This document shows, piece by piece, positions 1 through 11,124 of a DNA stretch of 64,000 nucleotides. Source of the stretch: Acorus gramineus (lineage: Eukaryota > Streptophyta > Magnoliopsida > Acorales > Acoraceae). Where the stretch lies: NCBI GenBank assembly GCA_030737835.1, contig CM060855.1, positions 4,768,478-4,832,477 of the forward strand. Reading direction: 5' to 3'. Below the pieces are notes generated by a model. The model saw only the letters and a program-made list of their open reading frames with translations, ran no database searches and was not told where the DNA came from. Position numbers and translations under genes: made by a program. Position 1 is the first letter of the stretch. Each line of letters starts with the position of its first letter.

Positions 1-3000
1 ATATATATAGACATGATAAAAAACTACATGCAATATTGTTACATCCAGTTTGTTTAAATCTCAACGCAATTTATAAAGAATAGTTTCTATAATTGAATAT
101 TCTTTTCTCTTTTTTTTGTGAATATATTTTCTTTTTTAGGAGAATTTGATAATGGGGGATGTGGTTTTTAATGTTTATAATATTCACATTTGCATGCCTT
201 GATAAATTACACTAACTTTTTAGACCATTGTTTGAGAAGGGTAAAATTGGTATAGTGGATGGAATTTTTAAAGGTGTGTGTTTTATATAATGGAATTTTT
301 ATATTAAATAAAGTGTATACTCTAATTAATTATACATTCACTAGTTACATTTTTTTAATGAGATGTATATCTCATATACGTGTATACGAAGTACATGCAA
401 TGCAATTTATAAAGAATAATTTCTATAATTGAATGCTCTTATTTCTAAAAGCATTTAAGGGAATTTACAAGAAGCAAAACTTATAAAACTAGGCAAAATT
501 GAAACCAAAATGAAAGGCTTTTTAGAACATGGTTATAAATGATGTGGTGATACTAATTAAAGGGTTTTGAGAGTTGGTAAAAAAATTAACCAAAAAAAAT
601 TATTTAAAATTTGATTTCAATTAATAAAAAATGATAAACTAATCTTTCCATCCATCCAAAAAATAATACGATGACATGTTTTCTTGTCAAATTTAAAACA
701 TGTTCAAATAAAAATTTAGTTCTCAGTAGCCATAGCACAACAGTTCAAGATTTACATGTGTTCAAGATTTACACTATGTTAAAAATCCTGTTTATTTAGT
801 AAAAGTAAAAAAAAAATCCTCTGTTGACCGTAATGTAGCTCCTCCATCATAAAAACAAAATAAATAAATATATATATAGTCCAAGTTATTGATTCAGGGG
901 CTTCACAACCAAACATTACAAGGGTCATGCAATGTACTTCTCCAAAAAAAAAAAAAAAGGTTCAAGCAATGTATTGGTAATAATTTCCACACCAACATGT
1001 GTTGAATGCCGTGCATGGGATGAGTCAAGTCAAGAACAGAGAATTTGCAAATCAACCTTATCTGGGACAAAAATACATCATCAATATATATATATATATC
1101 AAACCCATTGTCACATCAGTATTATGAAATCGTTTAAACCCTACAACATGCTTTGATATATGGTTGAATTTTGAAAAATGTGGGGACCAATAGGCTTAAC
1201 CTAAAAAAGCAGATTATAAAATGTTATGAAATTCTTTTTTGAAAAACGTTGCACTCACACTTGTTTTATTGCACTCACTCGTGTTTTTATGAAGGAAAAA
1301 ATTGATATAACACCCTGAAAAAAATCAATTTTAATCTATATAAAATTAAAAATTATCATAGGTCTTTATTTTATTAAAAAAATATCATTTTAATCTTCAT
1401 CGTTATCTCAACTAATTAACTAGGTATATGATTAACTTTAAATACACATTAAAATTTATTAAAATGCCTTCATTCCTTATTTTCAAAAAATCGATATAGC
1501 TCACTAAAAACTTATGGAAAATCAAAAAAATTCCCTATAAAATCGATAAATTCCCTCATGTCCTTATTTTATTAGACAATATTTATTTTAATCCCTATGG
1601 TAACCGAAATTAACCAGGTTTTAGTTGATTCTAATCATACATGATAAATTATTTTTATACTCTTTTAAAATTATACATGATAAATTATTGTAATACTCTT
1701 TTAAAATTACTCGATAAATTATTGTAATATAGTAATCAGATTTGTAGTTGACTTTAAGGGGATTTGTTGATTTTATAGGATTTTTTTTTCATAAGTTTCC
1801 AAGGTATTATATCGATTTTTCACTTCTTTTTTTTTATCGTTGTTGAGTAAAGGATAGCAGGATAATTTTCAAGAAAAAGCAGGGTCATTTTTATCTTCAA
1901 AAAGATTAAATTGGATTTTTTATATTTTGTAGGAACTTATTTGAATGTATTTATTGGAGCAAATTTAATTCAATGACTAAATTCGTCAACCATACATATT
2001 CTTGGGGACTTGTGGTCATTTTTCAATTTTATAGAGACTAAAACCGATTTAACTAACTTTTCAAGGAGTTATATCAATTTTTCTATTTCATAAAATAGTA
2101 AACATCAGTTAATAAGATATATATTTTGATGAAAAATGTATATTAATCTATTTTGAATTAAATGAATCTATTTTTAATAAATATAAGAAAATATTTAACA
2201 AGATATATACTTCATCTAAATAAATATATGTTTCATTAGATATTTAAAAATGTATATGGGACTATATGTTGGACTAACACTCCCTTTTTTTTTAATACAA
2301 ATAGATCTATGAGGGAATACAAAGTTTTAAAAACACATATAGGGTTACCCCACTTTTATTAATACATTGCAACTTCAATCATTATAGGCTCACAAACTTA
2401 TCATAGATAAAACCCACAACACAAGACCAGGAAGGCTCTTTTTTTTTTTTTTTAGAAAAAATATTAGATACAATCTCATTTTCAACCCCATATACATATA
2501 CAGTCTCCAAAAAATATAAGATTATTTTCTAATCATCCACAACAATAAGCTGAACGTAGTATACAAGCCAAACATGATGGACTTTTTTTTCTTTAGAGTT
2601 CTGCGTATGCCCTACGCATAATCTGTCTTGGAGAAGTCGCGTAAATAAAATCTCATGTTCTGCATCTCACATACAAACAAAATCTCATGTGTGGCATCAT
2701 ATGAATTTTTCAAGAAAGGGACATGATAAATACAAATCTTACATTGATGGTTGGAATTTATAAGAGATCCATTTCAAATTTTCAATGGCAGTCCAACTTT
2801 CACACTTGGGAAATACTATTTAGATGGAGTTTGTCCCCTCAAATTTTGCCCATTTCAATTGTAGAAATACATAGAAGTCTCCAAATAGCTAAGCTTTGAA
2901 TTTTTTTTTATAGAAATTCATTCACCATCCATTTGTCAATGCAAGGTTTATAATAATACTTTAAATTAAACTAATAAAATAATTAAATAGGTTAAACCAA

Positions 3001-4533
3001 ACAACAACAAATTTTTTTTGTAAACGTAGAAATTCATTTAACATTCATTTGTTATTAAAAAATTTATAAATTATTATCCACTTTATATCTTCTATCAAAA
3101 TAAGAAAAAAAAAATTGAAAAAATATATTATTCAATATTTTATTATGTATAACTATATGTTGAATAAACAGTTCCCAAACAGGGTTTAAAATATATACCA
3201 GTGTTTTTGAGTCGAATCAAAACATCCATGGCAGTAACAAAATTGAAACTGATGACCCACTTTTTGAATTTGAGTGCTGACAAGTATAAAACCCAAATCG
3301 AAAAAGGGTGTTGTGCTCTCAGATCAAATCATGTTTTTGAATTTTGAAGTCGAATCAAATCAATCATGCTCTCATAAGTTGAAAAAGGGTGTCATTGTGA
3401 AGCCTTTTACAACATGAGAAGAATTTTTGGTAGACATTTTACAATGTCAATTCAACCCATGTGAAACACTCTCAAACTAATTCATGGAATGAAAGCAATC
3501 TATAACAATGGGCTTATTCGCACCTGGTATCAAACTTGAAGGGTCGGATGGAGTGCGACATAGACTTATTCACCATTTATTGTTATATTGAAATAAATAA
3601 CAATATATGATGAATGAATAAATTTTTATTTGATATCCTTTTATATTGTTTTCATTGAGAAACATAAAAGTGATTTTTTTGTTGTTTTGTTTACTTTGGA
3701 TAAAGTGATAATAAGTGGTGGATAAAGGATGAGTAAGAGTCTATGACTTGTTAAATGACAACTATATCATTGAATAAGTGTGAGAAATGTGTGATTGATT
3801 TGATATATGTGATCGTTTTTGTAGTGTGTGTGAGACTGTTAGGCGAGATAAATTTTTTAAAATGACAGACAATAGTATTTTTATCCATTGGCATAAATAA
3901 ACATGATAATTAAATTCTAACTTTCCTTATAATAGTTATCAGATCTTATCCTAGCTTATCTAGACATAATTATTAGGATTTATCTAGAGAAAAAAAACAG
4001 CGAATAAGAAGCTCTCATTGTGGTATTCAAATCACCTTTGGCCAATTTGGCTTCATTCTTATTCTGCTTGAACACTAAAACAAAATTTTGTTTCAAATCC
4101 TCTATTTCTTATGTTCATTCTTGGAATTCCGTGTCAAATTTCTCATTCAATTCTCCTTCTAGGTAGAGTTATCAAATTGGCTCTTGTTTTTTTTTTCCTC
4201 CACAAGTTGAGCATTAACTCTTCTGAGTTGTGACACTATCTTTTATAGATTAAGGTATGTTTGGACACCAATATATATACTCTATTCTGGCATAAATAGA
4301 TATTCTGGGATTGATAGATAAATGTAGGTCAGGTTTATGTTTGATTGTATTTTTCTTCCCGGGTCATTTACTCTTATTGTTAGTTATAAATTTGAGTGGA
4401 TTGTATTTTCTTTCCAGGTCATTTACTCTTATTGTTGGTTATAAATTTGAGTGTATGAGACATTAACATGTTAACTAAACCATCCACGTGAAAGTAAAGG
4501 TTTGGATCCAGTGAGTAACTGAGTATTGGATTC
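1..4533. other. AT-rich intergenic region without a recognisable gene
   Basis: No reading frame here looks like a gene; the short open frames are A/T-rich and lack any recognisable motif. It holds poly(A) and poly(T) tracts, (AT)n runs (for example near 875 and 1090), one probable TIR element at 1293-2083 and a copy of the AT-rich interspersed repeat near 2095-2300. I see nothing else between 2300 and the LTR element that starts at 4534. Confidence 0.6.
1293..2083. mobile_element. probable long-TIR DNA element (AGGGAAAA/ATATAAC family)
   Basis: The left end reads GGAAAAAATTGATATAACACC and the reverse complement of the right end reads GAAAAATTGATATAACTCCT, so the termini are imperfect inverted repeats. 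The same ends, with the theme GGGAAAAATnCATATAACTCC, bound the elements at 50614-51113 and 53199-53716. No transposase frame is present. The boundaries are approximate and no clear target duplication was found. Confidence 0.4.
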
Positions 4534-4713
4534 TGTTAAAGAATCATTATTAGGATAATATTATATCTTTATTGTCATTATTGTGATATTATTAGTTTCC
4601 TAGTTTTCCTAGATTCCTTATCTGTATTTTAGGATTTCCTCTATGTATCTATAAATAGAGCCCTTTGGCTCCTCTAATATAATAACAAGAATTCCATTTT
4701 CTTTATTCTAACA
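4534..4713 (+). repeat. 5' LTR of the retroelement
   Basis: A 180-bp direct repeat with TG...CA ends. It contains TATAAATAGAG near 4651, a plausible TATA box for the element's own transcription, followed by a T/A-rich tail. It matches the 3' LTR almost base for base. Confidence 0.92.
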
Positions 4714-4726
4714 TGGTATCAGAGCC
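4714..4726 (+). other. primer-binding site (tRNA-iMet)
   Basis: TGGTATCAGAGCC directly abuts the 5' LTR. This is the standard plant Copia/TRIM primer-binding site complementary to the 3' end of initiator methionyl tRNA. Confidence 0.9.
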
Positions 4727-4849
4727 TCCACCTCAAAAATCCTAGATCCACAAAAGCTTCTCTTTCTCTTCCCCGCTTCGATTGAAGAGTCTTCAATCGG
4801 AGCGGGGGAGGAATTTTGCTGGCGAGATCTAAAAACACCTCTTGGAGGA

Positions 4850-5405
4850 ATTTTGCTCGCGTCGTGCCCTCGCCGTCGTGCCCTTGCCGTCGCCGTCGTG
4901 CCCTTGCCGTCGTGCCCTTGCCGTCGCCGTCGCCGTCGTGCCCTTGCCGTCGTGCCCTTGCGTGCCCTGCCGCGCGGTTGCAACTGTCCGGATTTCCCGG
5001 GATCTGTCGCGCTGATCCTGCCCGGATTTCCCGGGATCTGCTGGGACAGCTCCTGCCAGCCTGTCTCGAGCTGTCCGACCCGGCATCCGACCCGGGCGCT
5101 CCCAGCATCCGACCCGGATCCGCGAACCCGGCCCAGCGACCCGGATCCGCGAACCCGGCCCGCTCCTCCGGCCGCCCTCTGCCGCCTCCGGCCGCCCTGC
5201 CGCCGCCTCCGGCCGCTCTCCGCCTCCGGCTCCTCCGGTCACCTCCGGTCGCCGTCGTGCTCCTCCGGCCGCCCTCTGCCGCCTCCGGCCGCCCTGCCGC
5301 CGCCTCCGGCCGCCCTCTGCCGCCTCGGGCCGCTCTCCGCCTCCGGCTCCTCCGGTCGCCGTCGTGCTCCTCCGGCCGCCCTCTGCCGCCTCCGGCGCCG
5401 CCTTG
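4850..5405. repeat. GC-rich triplet-like low-complexity block inside the LTR element
   Basis: The first part is built from GCCGTCGTGCCCTT units and the second from CCGGCCGCCCTCTGCCGCCT units, repeated imperfectly many times. GC content is far above the rest of the window. Long open frames occur on both strands because stop codons are scarce in such sequence; they encode only Arg/Ala/Pro/Gly-rich strings and are not called as genes. Confidence 0.85.
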
Positions 5406-5548
5406 AGACTTCAAAACCACTAAATCGGTCATAACTTTCTCTCCGGAAGTCCGATTAAGGTGATCCAGGAGTCCATTTTGCTCGATTTTTCGTTCTCTAT
5501 GCATCTGTGTGATTCTTTTCTTCATCCGAGATCTCTACGATCCTCCTC

Positions 5549-5886
5549 GCAGATTTGCACACCTCCGCGCATCTCCTTGCGGCATCGACCGCTCTCGCGC
5601 TCTTCGTGCAATCTCGCTACTTCTCTTGCTCCCTCTACGCATGTCTTCTTCTATGTGCGCTCTTTCTCTTTTTCGCAGTCGGGCTCTTCGTGCATTCTCG
5701 CTACTTAGCTTGCTCCCTCTACGCACGTCTACTTCTATGTGCGCTCTCTCTCTTTTCGCAGATTTGCACACCTCCGCGCATCTCCTTACGGCATCGACCG
5801 CTCTCGCGCTCTTCGTGCAATCTCGCTACTTCTCTTGCTCCCACTACGCATGTCTTCTTCTATGTGCGCTCTTTCTCTTTCGCAGC
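5549..5886. repeat. 209-bp tandem duplication inside the LTR element
   Basis: GCAGATTTGCACACCTCCGC begins at 5549 and again at 5758, and the following sequence (the CTCTTCGTGCAATCTCGC and TCTTCTATGTGCGCTCTTTC blocks) recurs in the same order. A half-size sub-repeat (CTCTTCGTGCATTCTCGC at about 5690) lies inside the first unit. The array is non-coding. Confidence 0.85.
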
Positions 5887-6040
5887 ATTGCGGCCACCAC
5901 ACGCGCCTCTGCAGAGCCCTTACCGTGCCTTTGTTGCACCCATGCCGCGCCTGCACGTGCCCCTGCTGCTCCTGCACGTGCTGTCACCAGCCTTCGCCAC
6001 CTTCTCATTTTTGTCCAAACTCTAAGGGTTCTACCTTTCA

Positions 6041-6055
6041 GAGTTTGGGAGGGGG
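6041..6055 (+). other. polypurine tract
   Basis: GAGTTTGGGAGGGGG ends exactly where the 3' LTR (TGTTAAAG) begins. This is the expected priming site for plus-strand synthesis. Confidence 0.88.
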
Positions 6056-6233
6056 TGTTAAAGAATCATTATTAGGATAATATTATATCTTTATTGTCAT
6101 TATTGTGATATTATTAGTTTCCTAGTTTTCCTAGATTCCTTATCTGTATTTTAGGGTTTTCTCTATGTATCTATAAATAGAGCTCTTTGGCTCCTCTAAT
6201 ATAATAACAATAATTCCCTTTTCTTTATTCTAA
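6056..6233 (+). repeat. 3' LTR of the retroelement
   Basis: A 178-bp direct repeat of 4534-4713. Its terminal CA and the first base of the target duplication appear lost: TTCTAA is followed directly by ATTC. Confidence 0.9.
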
Positions 6234-6496
6234 ATTCATTAGGGTTGGTCAATTCCCAAGGAACCACCACCTCACTTGAATAAAGATAACTCTTGAATGT
6301 TCAATTCGATTTATGAATTCTTCTGTTCAATACATGTAAGGAGCTCATTTTATTGCAATACCTTTTTAATTTAATGGAAAAATTCAATTCAATTTATCCT
6401 ATAAAAGAACTCATTTCACTTTCATAATATTTAGCTGGATTCATAAATTGTTCAGTTTAATACAAAAATCCTTTTTATTTATTAAGGACTGGTAAA

Positions 6497-6540
6497 CTCT
6501 CTCTCTCTCTCTCCAAGTGCGCGCGCGCACACACACACAC
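6497..6540. repeat. compound microsatellite (CT)n-(GC)n-(AC)n
   Basis: A run of CT dinucleotides is followed by GCGCGCGC and then ACACACACAC within 44 bp. Confidence 0.95.
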
Positions 6541-6558
6541 GAAATGATAAGATATAAT

Positions 6559-6590
6559 GACGCCCACAAAATTCATTTTTTGTGGACGCC
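6559..6590. repeat. palindrome, GACGCCCACAAAA arm
   Basis: GACGCCCACAAA and TTTGTGGACGCC form inverted arms around a short A/T loop. A related palindrome with GCGGACGTC arms lies at 6871-6900. Confidence 0.7.
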
Positions 6591-6870
6591 CTGATATGTG
6601 CATCGATGAGGGACACATATACGATCTTAAAAGAGGTATATGTGTCGATAAAGATAGCATATATTTCATTGAAGATTACATGCCTCATTGAAGGTATTAC
6701 ATGATAAAAAAAAAATCACATAATCAGTGTGCCTAACACACATACACCATTTATATATTATATATATTTTTTATCATGAATACACACTTATGCATATGCT
6801 TCTTTATCAATGTATATATATATACCTCTTTAAGGACATATATACGTCCTTTATCGACGCATATAACGAA

Positions 6871-6900
6871 CATCCGCAAAAACTAAATTTTGCGGACGTC
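6871..6900. repeat. palindrome, CATCCGCAAAA / TTTTGCGGACGTC
   Basis: CATCCGCAAAA and TTTTGCGGACGTC are inverted arms around an A/T spacer. The arms match the hairpin at 6559-6590 apart from CG to CA/TG-type changes, so the two probably share an origin. Confidence 0.7.
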
Positions 6901-7668
6901 ATCTTAAGAGAAATATATATAAGACATAAAAGGATCCTTTTGAAATTCATAAAAGGAGCATTAATTTGATCTTTTCCATTGCTCATGATATCAAGTCTCA
7001 ATGATAAGAGAAGATCATCATTAATACATATCCATTGTACCGGTGGGGATGTGGACGATCTGGCATACTCAAAACGAGATCGTCTTTAGAGGAGCGCAGA
7101 TTTACCTAGAAAACATGCGGGATATGTTTTCGGGGGTTCACTCGGGACTGGGGTTGCTTTATTGTAAAGGCATAGAAAGTCTCCTTCAAAGATAGAATGA
7201 TGAGGATCGCGGGATAAGTGCGGGTGGGACGCTCTCCTTTTGTTAGATGCCTCTTTTAACTGAGAGAATGTCAATGCACGAAGCCCATTTCTTGCTTTTT
7301 TTTCTCTTTGTTTCGTTGTTTTTCACTTTCTAATATCCCTCCTTTCGGAGTTTATAATTCAATTTTAGTAATGGAATTGGATAGCAAACATCTACTTTTT
7401 TTTTAAAAAAAAATACATGTAAAATTGACTATTAACATATAGGACTACAAACCTCACATCAAAATCAGAGAGGTAGAGTTCTCTTGGGTATTTCTAGTAA
7501 TTTTACATTTTCATCAATAATTTTTTGAAAAATAAAAATCATAGTAGGTCACCTTTGAAAAGAAGGTCCATATAATTCAGGACCATCAATATTCAAAGCC
7601 AATGCAAATCTCCTCCCAGTTAACCAAGTTAACATTAGTACATAGCAATACTAGTTTCATTTTTTCCT

Positions 7669-10600
7669 TCATGGAACTGGCTTATCATCATTGTTGTCTT
7701 CGTCGTCGTCAGAGTTGTTATTGCTGGAGGATTCTCCAGAGCCGAAAAGATTGTTGGGGTACTTCTCGTCGAAGAGGTACACGTGTCGCCCGTTTAGAGA
7801 CTGAGTTGGCCTTGAGTTGTTCTTGTAGCCCAACTCAAGTGGTGCCCTAAGCTCTACCAATTGGTCCATTGATAACTCTCTCACCTAGTGTCAAACATCC
7901 AAACATAATTTTTTAAAAAAATTGAAAGTTTTTTTTTTTTTAAAAAAAAATATACATTTGTCTCAAGAAATATATACGATTACTCAAATGAATTAGGTGC
8001 ATTTTTTGTTTTATTTTATTAACATATACCGCCTAATAGATATTGTGAAGGAAAAGTGAGGTTACAAAAGGAACTGTAGGGACTCCATTTTTTTATGTTA
8101 TTCTTAATTTATAGATGCTTTGCATATATATGATATTTAAAATCTATATTACAAATATTTTATATACTTGAATTATTTTAACAGGAAAATTTTGACTGTT
8201 ATTTAATTATATTGTAGTTTTGGATTAATGGGTTTTGATTTAATGGAATTCCAGAGTTTACATGTTTTACATTTTATTGTTTTAAAGAGTGGTTTAGAAA
8301 GTATAGGATTTTTTTTCCTAATTCCCCTTATTTATTTATAAATGGAGGACTGAATTATAGGAAAGTAGTTCACCCCATTAGAAATTCTGTGTTAAATAAA
8401 TCTTTCATGAAAATAAATGAAAATTTTCTCAATTTAAAACGCATGGATTTTTTTGACAAATATTCATTTTTTTATGGGTAAACATTAATTAATGTTTTAT
8501 GGGAAACATTAATTTTTTCATAGTCAACTTATACATTTTCTTAATTAAATTTTTTTTTTAAAATATATTTGTCTAATAAAATACAATTTTTTTTAAAAAA
8601 AATGTACGTACTAAAGTAGATCGAATGCATACATGTTTTACATTTTTCATAATTGTACAGTTTATACTCTCTCATATTTTCTTATTTGTGTTAGGTGACG
8701 CGACATCTGTAAGAATAAGAACAAAATTGTTTGAGTGTATCATGTGCATGGAAAGATATACCTTGCCAAGGATGCTCCAGATGACCTTCTCTGTACAAGG
8801 CGGGGTTGTAAGCGAACCCATATATCTGAAGTACTTGCGTGTGTTGCGTTTGATCGACTTCGTTTCGACCAACCCTACTGGAACATGTGCCTCCTCGTCC
8901 CCTGAGCAGACTTCCTTTGTAAGTTCTTTGAACGGGTTCTTAAGCTGTCAAGTTCAAATTAGGTCTTTTAGAAGTGCGGTGAGGAAGATAAGATTTTGAA
9001 AATCTAGTCAGCTTTTCAAAAACATTAATGTTGATTTTCAAACACAACTTTTGGAAGAAAAAAAAAAACTGTTTAGATCCATATTTTGTGTTTAAACCAC
9101 ATAATCCGCTCAAACACTGATCGTTAATGCAATTTTAAATAAAATAATTGTTCATGTCTCTCTTTCACCTGGTCAAGGAACGGGTCGGGGTCGCCTAAAT
9201 TGTAAAGTATGGCGACCACCGCGATGTCGTTGTCTTCGCTCCTATGGACTAAATGAAGCTCCACCGGATACCTAATAATAAACCATAACAAAAAAAAAAA
9301 ATTCACTTGTTAACATAAATTACAGTGTTACATTATCATGGCATTAATACACGCGGTCATTTTTGTAATTCTAACGGAGTATATGAAAATTTCAACCTAG
9401 TATAGACTCTGTTAGGCGAGTGTATATCTTAATTAATTCAAGTATATATTTTATAATTTTTCGTGAAAGAATGACACTTTATTAGATGAGTATATGCTTT
9501 CTAAAAAATTTAAATAAGTTGGGACCGGCAAAGGTGACGGTGAGAATGACTGTTTCTCAAATTAATTAGACACTTGAGCCGCCTCACCGGATTCCGTCGA
9601 TGGTGTGCTCCGAAGGCGTGTGCCAATGCATCTGTTTGAGAGTGTAGTTCTTTCCCTCGATGATCAGCCCTCCCACGCTATCATCGTATCGGAGCTGCGA
9701 CAAAAAATCGATCAAAATTTGTAGTTCTCGTTACTGACGAGATATCTCACCTCTTTGCTGAGAAGTCCTAGGTTGAATATTTTTCTGTTGATTGGAAAAT
9801 ATTCAATGCCAATTTAGTGACTCTAGTTCAAAATGTGAATTTTTTTCATTGGGAATTCACGTCTAGTAGATTCTGAAGGAAAGAATGAAAGAAAATTTAT
9901 CTAGAATTTTAAAAAATAACCATAGGAAAATGAACACCAAACTGACCCTTAATCAGAAAAAAAAAAAAACATTTACCTGGATGTTGAAGCCACTGTCGAC
10001 CAGGGTTCCATTAGCGGAGTTGTAGTATCGCGTTAGGGGTTCCAGTTTTGGATTCCACATCGCGTTGTCCTTGATGATGTTGATCGGGGATTGGAGCTTC
10101 CCGCTCGAGCATGCATAGTAGTCCGGGCTAAGAGACCCCCAGTGGTCAGGCCCCATCGCACCGGTGTATCCGAAACTTATAAACTCTGCGTTGAATGAGT
10201 AATTAGGGTTGGATTTACATAATTAAATATTAATGAGTGTTGAATATACTATTTCACTGATCAAGATATTTGTTAATGTTTTGAAGTTTTTAAGACCAAT
10301 ACATTATCAAAAAAATAATCATAATTTCAATTGGGTAATTAAAGTTGCATTAGTATTACATTGAATGAGAAATTAAAAATAATTTCCTTTTTGTGTCACT
10401 TAGCATTTTTTGTAATAAAAACATCATAAATGGTTTATTGGTGATAACATTGAATAAATATATTCATTGGGGTAAAAAATACAAAATATGTTTTTTCAAT
10501 TAGGAAATGAAACTGAATATCATATTCCCAGTTTCTAAAACAAATAAAAGCCTCATTTTTTCATATGTGCACAATAAGGTAGAACATAAAATATTGCAGA

Positions 10601-11046
10601 TTAAATATATAAAAAAACTACCAAACTTTATTTTCCCCCAAAAAATGAAATAAAATTCTTCCATATCCCCACAAATTATTTCCACTCCATGAAAAAAAAA
10701 AAAAAACATCCCAAATGCTCTAAAAATCAAAAGACAATAAAAACTGTGATTTTACAAAAACAAAAACAAACATCATATAATTTGATGACCCATAAACCAC
10801 ATAAAGACTTCAACAAGATACCTTTTATGTAGTTGTGATTCAAAAAAAAAAAAAAACAGAGAAACAAAAGAACAATGCACCACCAAGAAAAACACACACT
10901 GGACTGAAAAAAACACACTAATATCATCACAAAAAATAAAAATCAAAATAAAAAACAAAAAACTTTCTCTTACGATGTGCATTAACATTAACAAAAACCA
11001 TAAACCAAACTCCGATCGCCGCCGCCGTCGCAGCTTGGGAAGCCAT
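7669..11046 (-). CDS. alpha-type carbonic anhydrase, secretory
   Basis: Reversible hydration of CO2 to bicarbonate by a zinc enzyme. Six exons on the minus strand: 11046-10974, 10185-9977, 9694-9588, 9271-9169, 8944-8762 and 7884-7669. All junctions are GT-AG, phases close, and the total is 891 nt or 296 aa, normal for plant alpha-CAs. Residues 1-23 look like a signal peptide ([20 protein letters not shown]), so secretion or entry to the ER/plastid route is likely. Seen motifs: [11 protein letters not shown] (about 31-41), QSPINI, the zinc ligands H117, H119 (QMHWH) and H136 (VELHLVH), and SLTTPPCT with T210. C50 and C214 are at the usual disulfide positions. The C-terminus is unusual: a Ser/Asn/Asp-rich acidic tail (about 275-296). 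Intron 5 carries repeat sequence. All active-site residues are present, so it should be catalytic. Confidence 0.93.
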
Positions 11047-11050
11047 TGCC

Positions 11051-11070
11051 CTCTCTCTCTCTCTCTCTCT
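11051..11070. repeat. (CT)n microsatellite in the carbonic anhydrase 5' UTR
   Basis: A CT run immediately upstream of the ATG, which is GA-rich in the transcript. Such tracts are common in plant 5' UTRs. Confidence 0.85.
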
Positions 11071-11116
11071 ACAGAGAAGAAGCTCTATCAAAAAATAGTT
11101 ATCATGGTTTGTTCTC

Positions 11117-11124
11117 TATTTATA
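11117..11124 (-). promoter_or_regulatory. TATA box of the carbonic anhydrase gene
   Basis: The minus strand reads TATAAATAG here, about 70 bp upstream of the ATG at 11046. It would place transcription start near 11090 and give a short 5' UTR. Confidence 0.65.

Larger units (their letters stand above)
4534..6233 (+). mobile_element. non-autonomous LTR retrotransposon (TRIM/LARD-like), no gag-pol
   Basis: Two direct repeats of 180 and 178 bp enclose about 1.34 kb. The 5' LTR starts TGTTAAAG and ends TTCTAACA. It is followed at once by TGGTATCAGAGCC, the primer-binding site matching initiator tRNA-Met, as in Copia-type elements. The purine tract GGGAGGGGG lies just before the 3' LTR. Target duplication: GATTC precedes the 5' LTR and ATTC follows the 3' LTR, whose last few bases appear to have been lost with the G. 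The LTRs differ at about 5 positions by eye (roughly 97% identical), so the insertion is fairly young. The interior has no gag, protease, integrase or RT motif; it is GC-rich low-complexity and tandemly repeated DNA. Movement would need proteins supplied in trans. The insertion itself is well supported. Confidence 0.92.
6234..7668. other. intergenic region with microsatellites and two related hairpins
   Basis: No gene is supported. It contains a compound (CT)(GC)(AC) microsatellite, two short palindromes of one family at 6559-6590 and 6871-6900, and the 3' flank of the carbonic anhydrase gene, which reads leftward and ends at 7669. Confidence 0.6.

Noticed and set aside
4708..5525. Several long overlapping open frames on both strands (up to about 270 codons)
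   Set aside because: They lie in GC-rich triplet-like repeats inside a non-coding LTR element, encode only Arg/Gly/Ala/Pro-rich strings, and exist in several frames at once because stops are rare in such DNA.
6472..6760. Possible gene in short open frames around the compound microsatellite
   Set aside because: The frames encode dinucleotide-repeat products and AT-rich noise.
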